Below are positions 13,633 through 18,514 of a stretch of 18,514 nucleotides of DNA, piece by piece. A program made the translations under genes and the position numbers. A model generated the notes under the pieces. The model did not search any database, was not told the DNA's origin, and saw only the letters and a program-made list of their open reading frames with translations. Each line of letters opens with the position of its first letter. Positions within the stretch are counted from its first letter, which is position 1. Source of the DNA: Gracilaria caudata (Eukaryota > Rhodophyta > Florideophyceae > Gracilariales > Gracilariaceae); the NCBI GenBank assembly GCA_030374735.1, contig JASCIV010000488.1, positions 1-18,514 of the forward strand, read 5' to 3'.

Positions 13633-14952
13633 TTAGTCATCTGTGGGGTATTCCTCCGATGAAAACGCGATCGTAGCAAAGCGTCTTAAGTCACCGACTC
13701 CGCTAGCTGCAGCCGCGAGTGCATATACGCATGGGGTGGGATATGTGAGCATCAATGCCACCGCCCCTTTCACCGAAGCCAATTTCGGGTCGCTAGCCAG
13801 ATCTACGTTAAGCCTGAATCTCCGGAAAAAGTGAGACGGCCACCATTCGATTCTTCCGGATGCGACCCAGAACTTTTCTCGGCACTTGGGTTCTGCCTTG
13901 CATAATGCATTACCCAACTCCGTCCAAATTGCAACGTTCGCGAAATCGCCGTTTTCGATTCGAGAAGCTAAGGCATCTGCAAGTTCGTTGACGTCAACCA
14001 ATGGGTGGACCTTCCATACCCATGCATAGGCTTCGCGTATTATATCGAGTGCAGGCTTTGATACCGGGTCCACAAATAGTAGACGTCTTGCAATGTCTAT
14101 ACGTTCTTGCTTGATCGCAGCAGTGTCACGTGCACCAATCGTTCCAAGACAGGTGAGTAACCCGTAGAGCGCAACTGGGTCCGATCGCCTCTTGTGGTTG
14201 ACGAAGTCGCGTAAGAGACGAAGAGCATGGTCGTTATCACCAGACGCAATGGCAGTGGCCGCTGCATAGTATGTGAAGAAATACAGCCCTGGATCCAACG
14301 ACGAAGCCAAGCTAAGCGCCGTGGCCGCCTCACGGAGCTTGACAGAAGGATCACGTTCTAGAGAGCTTGCGGCAATTGCGACAACTCCCAAATACCCTTG
14401 CACCAATGCGCATGCACCAAAGTAAGGATCCTTACTCTCCTCCGACAAACACTCGTACGCAGCTCGTAAATCCCCGGCACCAAGAAGTTCCATTGCCTTC
14501 TCCAAAAGCACACTCTCTCTGGAGAAAGTGGTATACCCTTCAAGACCAGACTTAGATGTCAAGTGACCATCGTGACTGATGTGAGAGAGAAAATCATCCA
14601 GCAGCTGTGCGTACTTACCGCCGCTTCTACGCAGCACTTCAGCGCCGGTGACTGCAATTTCACGCGAAAAGTACCAACGATGTGACTTGACTTTCCTGTA
14701 GCGTTTCAACAACGAGGGAAGAATTGCAGCTGCGGAAGCGAAGTCACGTGCCTTGAGCCTCTCTCCAGCCATGAGGATCACGTTGAGCATAAGAGGGGAG
14801 AGCCCAGAAGTTGTGAATCTCGGGAGGGGACCAAGATAAGCTTTGTACATGGAAAGCTGCGCTGGAGCGAACGGAGGCGGGTGGACGTCGACATATTCCT
14901 CAGCGCTGGAAGCGCGGAGTGCAGAGCGCTTGCGCTTGCGGCTGGTAACCAT
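13633..14952 (-). CDS. TAF1A-like RNA polymerase I initiation factor (tentative)
   Basis: A 439-residue protein starting MVTSRKRKRSA, a basic patch that looks like a nuclear localisation signal. The rest is helical with TPR-like stretches, for example residues 61-113 and 205-250. I call it TAF1A-like, the TPR-bearing TBP-associated subunit of the Pol I selectivity factor SL1/TIF-IB, on three points: similar length (human about 450), IARRLLFVDPVSKPALDIIR in the second half, and the C-terminal REKFWVASGRIEWWPSHFF (358-376), which recalls the WWP-x-F-H-F block I remember from TAF1A. Overall similarity is weak, so another TPR protein is possible. It diverges from UTP11, a ribosome-biogenesis gene, which fits. 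The start at 14952 is the only Met before the basic patch. Confidence 0.5.
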   Translation of the reverse strand: MVTSRKRKRSALRASSAEEYVDVHPPPFAPAQLSMYKAYLGPLPRFTTSGLSPLMLNVILMAGERLKARDFASAAAILPSLLKRYRKVKSHRWYFSREIAVTGAEVLRRSGGKYAQLLDDFLSHISHDGHLTSKSGLEGYTTFSRESVLLEKAMELLGAGDLRAAYECLSEESKDPYFGACALVQGYLGVVAIAASSLERDPSVKLREAATALSLASSLDPGLYFFTYYAAATAIASGDNDHALRLLRDFVNHKRRSDPVALYGLLTCLGTIGARDTAAIKQERIDIARRLLFVDPVSKPALDIIREAYAWVWKVHPLVDVNELADALASRIENGDFANVAIWTELGNALCKAEPKCREKFWVASGRIEWWPSHFFRRFRLNVDLASDPKLASVKGAVALMLTYPTPCVYALAAAASGVGDLRRFATIAFSSEEYPTDD

Positions 14953-15293
14953 AGCAGGAGGAGTCTTGACTGTGAAGATGAACTCGGCGAAAGGCAGAGA
15001 ACTTTGGGTACGGTGATGATGGCCGGATAAGTTCGCATAAGGCGGGAAGGCGGCCCGGCAGACATTTTTGCAAACCTGTGAACGTTAAAAGTTGGATACA
15101 AAGGCATTTGCCGATGACTTCGACAACGTGGACTGGAGCAATCGTCACGTGACTACTTTTCCTGCGCAATGTGATCCAACACGCGGCAACGTGTGAGCCC
15201 AAACCTGCTAATGCTTTCGTGTCTAACAGCCTGGCTGCCAAGCACAACGTCGTCGTCCACTGCTGCTGGGGATGCGCGGACAGACGGGAACAA
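14953..15293. promoter_or_regulatory. Divergent promoter region, TAF1A-like / UTP11
   Basis: This 341-bp stretch separates two divergent starts. A perfect ten-base palindrome GTCACGTGAC lies at 15144-15153, about 190 bp from the TAF1A-like start and 140 bp from UTP11. CACGTG is the E-box/G-box core of bHLH and bZIP factors. No TATA box is evident. Confidence 0.55.
15144..15153. promoter_or_regulatory. E-box/G-box palindrome GTCACGTGAC
   Basis: This perfect palindrome with a CACGTG core is near the middle of the divergent promoter and could serve both genes. CACGTG also occurs inside coding sequence elsewhere in the window, so the core alone is not distinctive; the ten-base symmetry and the location are. 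Confidence 0.5.
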
Positions 15294-16022
15294 ATGTCAA
15301 GCTTTAGCAAGAACATCCTGCCTCGGCGAGAGCATCGAGAAAGAGCTCAGCCAGCCTTACGCATCCAGAAGCATGGCTTGCTCGAAAAGAAAAAAGACTA
15401 CAAACTCCGTGCGAAGGATCATAACCGAAAGCGTTTACGCGTTAAGATTCTGCGAGAGAAGGCCGCCTTTCGAAATCCAGATGAATTCTACTACGGTATG
15501 ATAAACTCCACGACAAGCGGCGGCAGAGTGAAAAGGGTGCTGAACTCCAAGGAAAAGGATGCCGTTCCTATCGCTAATAGGGACCGCGAACAACGTATGT
15601 TGGCTGAAACACAGGACTCTAGATATGTGCAACTCAAGAGCAGCATGGAAAGAGCCTCCTTGCGCAAAATGAAGGACCGACTACATTTCACAGCCGCCGC
15701 TGCAGCGGTAAAGAAGACACACATCAAATTTGCAGAAGATGAAAACGGAGAAGAGCAAATCATTAACGTTGATCCTCAACAGCAAAAGCAAGACCTCAAT
15801 TCCTCTTCACATGTTGAAAAAATTTTCACGAAGGAACAAGGAAAAGAGTACAGACACTTCAGACGCAGGGCGGATCGTCAGGAGAAGCTAGACACCGTCT
15901 TGGCCGACATGCAGACAGCAAAAAACTTGTTGTCAAAGGGAAAACGCTTTCTCGTACGCCGCGGCGATCCCGAGACAGGTGCGCCTCCAGTTTATAGATG
16001 GCGAAGGGAAAGACGCCGGTGA
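15294..16022 (+). CDS. UTP11: U3 snoRNP protein UTP11, small-subunit processome
   Basis: A 242-residue, very basic protein (human UTP11 has 253). UTP11 belongs to the SSU processome and is needed for 18S rRNA processing in the nucleolus. From Met at 15294 the conserved opening is visible: PRREHRERAQPALRIQKHGL, then LLEKKKDYKLRAKDHNRKR and FRNPDEFYYGMI. The middle carries ETQDSRYVQLKSSMERASLR, corresponding to the family's TQD-x-x-Y block, and the end, PPVYRWRRERRR, matches the basic UTP11 terminus. The frame is open 41 codons further upstream to an ATG at 15171, but that part is not conserved. It diverges from the TAF1A-like gene and converges on the Omp85 gene with 80 bp between stops. Confidence 0.93.
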   Translation: MSSFSKNILPRREHRERAQPALRIQKHGLLEKKKDYKLRAKDHNRKRLRVKILREKAAFRNPDEFYYGMINSTTSGGRVKRVLNSKEKDAVPIANRDREQRMLAETQDSRYVQLKSSMERASLRKMKDRLHFTAAAAAVKKTHIKFAEDENGEEQIINVDPQQQKQDLNSSSHVEKIFTKEQGKEYRHFRRRADRQEKLDTVLADMQTAKNLLSKGKRFLVRRGDPETGAPPVYRWRRERRR

Positions 16023-16102
16023 TGTTTGGTGCCTACGATTGACGTACGCCTTATTCTGCCGCTTGGTCCCAAAGACCCGAAAACGCAGAACACCAAGAGT
16101 AT

Positions 16103-17872
16103 TTACCAGCTGCGATCCACAAGCCCTACGTGAACGCTGGACCTCCCATCCTCAACTGTTCTCGTCCAATCTACAGACACGATGCCCGCAATACGAACTC
16201 CAACTCCGTAACTTGTGCCTAGAATTTCTCGGTTAGTGGTATTTGTTAGTGCAACGTCCCCAAATACAACTCCAACAAGTGGTGGTAATTTGCTGTCAAT
16301 ACCGGACAATTTCTTCGAGTCGTCTCCGCTCTTATCATCTTTACCCTTTTCTCGCTCGTCTCCTTTTGTGCCGCCTTCTTTCTGGTTTTCATCCGGAGGA
16401 ACTTTCGGACCTGCTGCTGCCTCTAAGTGTGTGAGGGGAATCCGCAGTTCAGCGCGAGCGGTAGCGTAGGACTTATGTCTGCCAAGCTCTCCGTACGAGT
16501 ACCCTCTGACGTTTGAATGACCTCCAAGAGATTTTTGCTCATGCCAAGGAAGACTTTCTGACCCGAACCCCGCAGTCCCCGCAATCGCAATAGACGCAAA
16601 CCGCTTCACCCCAAAATACTGACTCGCTGAGAAAATGGCTTTCTGAAACGGGCGAGTTGAGGCCCGAAGTACATTGCCAAAGCTGTACTCGATTCTGACA
16701 AGATGGCCAGTACGCGGGAGCTCCACTGGTAATCTCGTTGCGTGTGTATAGGAGTGCTGTAGGACCACTTGAGATGTGGTCGTAGCGCTTATTGCGTCAA
16801 CCAAACTAGGATGGATAAACTCATACTTCGGAGTTATGTTAAACATCATAAACGTGCTCTTCGGACGAAAACCGACATCTACCAGAATGCCATCTCTGTC
16901 CTTTTCGTAGAATAACTGTGAGTCAAAATCGCGGTCCTCACTACGGCCTCCAGTATACGTGCCCTGTCCTCTCGCCGAGCGATTTATCGGAATTCCACGC
17001 TTTGAGCTGGAATCCCGATACGCCTTTAGTTTGAAGGAAATAGGTACATCGGCTCCTATTCTCATGTCTTCGAACATGATGCCGCCTGATGCACGCCCTT
17101 CGTCAAGTCTCTTCTGCCATGCAACTCGCAATCGTTGGGCACGTCCCATAAAATTGTTGTCTGATACACTTATATCACCAAATACACGGCCATCTGAAGA
17201 CATACCTGCACCTGGTTCTATTTTCCCGCTTGGTTTCTCGCGGAGATATAGGCGAAGGGCGACCTTGTGATTGGTTATAACGTCTACCTCGGCATCTGCG
17301 TAGTCGAAAATACCCAGCGCCATAAGCGACCCAAAGCCCTCAGGCTTCCATCGAAATATCTCGCCAAGTTGTATACCGAGCGCGTTGCATATCGTGCGCT
17401 GCCGCGTTTTAATGCGACCGCCTTCCTCGGGCTTGTCGTCCTTGTCAACCGGAATGATCCTCACCTCGCTGAGCACAGGCTCTGAGCAGTAAAGAGTAAG
17501 GGTGTTGTGGAGCAGGCCCGGAACCTGGATGACCATTATTCTCGAGCAAACATACGCGTTGTCCGAGTACCACTTGTTGGCACGCATAAGTCTCTCTCTA
17601 AGCTCCTTGCCACGAACACGGCGGCCCTTCATGGGCATGATGACCTCATCTATGAACTCTTGTGGCATCTTCTTAGGATGAAGGACTTCGATGTTTTTGA
17701 CCTGCAAGCTTGAGGCATCTGGATAGATTGGATTGAGAACGGAGAAGGCGGCTGCGCGTCGGCGGCGAACGGGGATGCGGAAGTGTGCGCCACCGGGCGG
17801 GGGCAGGGGTGGGCCACCAGCTGATGGCGGCGGAACGGGTGGGGGAGGAGGGGGAGGCGGTAAAAACGCCAT
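16103..17872 (-). CDS. Omp85-family barrel, Toc75/OEP80-like plastid outer envelope protein
   Basis: From Met at 17872 this is a 589-residue Omp85 protein; Mets at 17884 and 17923 are alternatives, the latter giving 606 residues (numbering used here). Two POTRA-like domains cover about 72-150 and 150-240. The barrel follows, with FGDISVSDNNFMGRAQRL at its start. The family signature is at SLGGHSNVRGYSYGELG (VRGY at 472-475), then SYATARAELRIPL, LVGVVFGDVALT and the last strand ending LVDRSW. VRGY-x-x-GELG and RIPL resemble Toc75, GRHKSY resembles OEP80. Two POTRAs and length argue against mitochondrial Sam50, but do not exclude it. The leader MAFLPPPPPPPPVPPP combines a red-algal MAF-type start with poly-proline. 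A charged 44-residue insertion (505-548) splits the last strands. It would translocate or insert proteins at the outer envelope. Confidence 0.85.
   Translation of the reverse strand: MAFLPPPPPPPPVPPPSAGGPPLPPPGGAHFRIPVRRRRAAAFSVLNPIYPDASSLQVKNIEVLHPKKMPQEFIDEVIMPMKGRRVRGKELRERLMRANKWYSDNAYVCSRIMVIQVPGLLHNTLTLYCSEPVLSEVRIIPVDKDDKPEEGGRIKTRQRTICNALGIQLGEIFRWKPEGFGSLMALGIFDYADAEVDVITNHKVALRLYLREKPSGKIEPGAGMSSDGRVFGDISVSDNNFMGRAQRLRVAWQKRLDEGRASGGIMFEDMRIGADVPISFKLKAYRDSSSKRGIPINRSARGQGTYTGGRSEDRDFDSQLFYEKDRDGILVDVGFRPKSTFMMFNITPKYEFIHPSLVDAISATTTSQVVLQHSYTHATRLPVELPRTGHLVRIEYSFGNVLRASTRPFQKAIFSASQYFGVKRFASIAIAGTAGFGSESLPWHEQKSLGGHSNVRGYSYGELGRHKSYATARAELRIPLTHLEAAAGPKVPPDENQKEGGTKGDEREKGKDDKSGDDSKKLSGIDSKLPPLVGVVFGDVALTNTTNREILGTSYGVGVRIAGIVSVDWTRTVEDGRSSVHVGLVDRSW
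16280..16411 (-). other. Charged low-complexity insertion in the Omp85 barrel
   Basis: Codons 505-548 of the longest frame encode a Lys/Asp/Glu/Gly-rich stretch (for example KEGGTKGDEREKGKDDKSGD) between the strand ending ELRIPL and the strand LVGVVFGDVALT. By the usual order of Omp85 strands this is the turn after the VRGY loop and strand 12, on the POTRA side of the membrane. The composition is seen; the topology is inference. Confidence 0.7.
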
Positions 17873-18316
17873 ATGTGACGTCATGCTGGGCGGAACGGGG
17901 GCTGACGGTGGTGGTAAACTCAAGGTAAGGGTGGGGCAATGTCGAGCAACTTGGAGTCCAACGGCTCTCGGAGAATCTGGAGGTCGTGATCCGCGCTATG
18001 AACGGCAGCGCATGGCAAAACATTTGCCAAAGTGCGAAAACCAAGGCCAAATTCGGGCTCGTTACGGAGCGCAGTCAACGCTACTGCGCTGGCGCTTCGT
18101 TTCGTAGTCGTGCTGCGTTCGTTGCGTTGGAAAGAGCGTACATACCGCGGCAGATCAAAACGGCTTCCGCCGCGGGGGCGTGTCAACGCCAGCGTCCCTC
18201 TTCGTCCCTCCTCCGCGGTTCGTCACATCGAGCGCGCCGCCACCCCCCCACCCGCGCCTCGTACCACCACATGCCACTCCTCCGCACGTCCGCCTCCACG
18301 CTACTCGCTGCCCGCC
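17873..18316. promoter_or_regulatory. Divergent promoter region, Omp85 / proline-rich nuclear protein
   Basis: This 444-bp stretch separates two divergent starts. It becomes GC- and C-rich towards 18200-18300, with short C runs. Several open frames cross it on both strands, as expected from composition, and none gives a recognisable product. No clear TATA box or strong dyad was found. It shortens to 393 bp if the Omp85 protein starts at 17923. Confidence 0.4.
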
Positions 18317-18514
18317 ATGACGCAGACCACCGACCAGCCCCCGGGCGACGTACCACCGCCCAAGCGTCGCAAGGTCGATGACGATCGTCCCTCCAGCCCA
18401 TTCAAGGACCCCCAGCCGCCGCAGAACGGACAAGCCGATCACCCTCCTCCCCCCCAACAACCCCTAGTTACCCATGACATCCAGCCCCCACCCCCGCCGC
18501 AAGAAGCTCCCCAT
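18317..18514 (+). CDS. N-terminus of a proline-rich nuclear protein (cut by window end)
   Basis: An ATG at 18317 in good context (GCCATG) opens a frame of 66 codons that is still open at the last base, so the gene continues outside the window. The protein starts MTQTTDQPPGDVPPPKRRKV, and PPKRRKVDDD is a strong monopartite nuclear localisation signal. The rest is Pro/Gln-rich and disordered (PPPPQQPL, QPPPPPQEAP), as at the N-termini of transcription or chromatin regulators. No domain is reached, so the identity is open. It diverges from the Omp85 gene. Confidence 0.6.
   Translation, partial: MTQTTDQPPGDVPPPKRRKVDDDRPSSPFKDPQPPQNGQADHPPPPQQPLVTHDIQPPPPPQEAPH

Noticed and set aside
13320..13676. 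118-codon plus-strand frame
   Set aside because: It runs antisense into the TAF1A-like gene and has no recognisable product.
17733..18107. Poly-glycine frame antisense to the Omp85 leader, tempting because Toc75 has poly-glycine
   Set aside because: It is simply the complement of the poly-proline codons; the Omp85 frame lies on the minus strand.

Overview
The window looks like nuclear DNA of an intron-poor, gene-dense photosynthetic eukaryote, most likely a red alga. All recognisable proteins are eukaryotic (SmD1, BRF1, Kae1/OSGEP, a THO WD40 subunit, UTP11, an ABCG half-transporter), and every one reads as a single uninterrupted frame. Two genes point to a primary-type plastid: a HEAT-repeat protein of the cyanobacterial phycobilisome lyase / NblB type, with a transit-like leader, and an Omp85 barrel of the Toc75/OEP80 type. 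The red-algal assignment is inference from gene content, lack of introns and moderate GC; no rRNA or organelle marker is present to confirm it.

Layout from left to right: SOUL haem-binding protein (+), mitochondrial-type SSB (-), Kae1/OSGEP (+), THO subunit TEX1/THOC3 (-), a helical protein with a HeLo/SesA-like N-terminus and a C-terminal membrane anchor (-), plastid HEAT-repeat protein (-), BRF1 (+), SmD1 (-), ABCG transporter (+), a TAF1A-like Pol I factor (-), UTP11 (+), Toc75/OEP80-like Omp85 (-), and the first 66 codons of a proline-rich nuclear protein (+) cut by the window end. Apart from the run of three minus-strand genes, the genes strictly alternate strand. This gives five divergent pairs with shared upstream regions (about 320 to 1200 bp) and five convergent pairs, three of them with stop codons only 54 to 80 bp apart.

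Most genes are housekeeping and centre on RNA and gene expression: tRNA t6A modification (Kae1), mRNA export (THOC3), splicing (SmD1), Pol III initiation (BRF1), Pol I initiation (TAF1A-like) and small-subunit rRNA processing (UTP11). The TAF1A-like and UTP11 genes share one divergent promoter with a perfect GTCACGTGAC palindrome near its middle, which would suit coordinated ribosome biogenesis.

The least ordinary parts are the HeLo/SesA-like membrane-anchored protein at 4876-5604; an AT-rich, palindrome-rich 1.2 kb intergenic region at 7242-8441 that holds a perfect 22-bp palindrome; clusters of short dyads in several divergent promoters; and the poly-proline leader and charged turn insertion of the Omp85 protein. 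I found no rRNA, tRNA, CRISPR array or intact mobile element.
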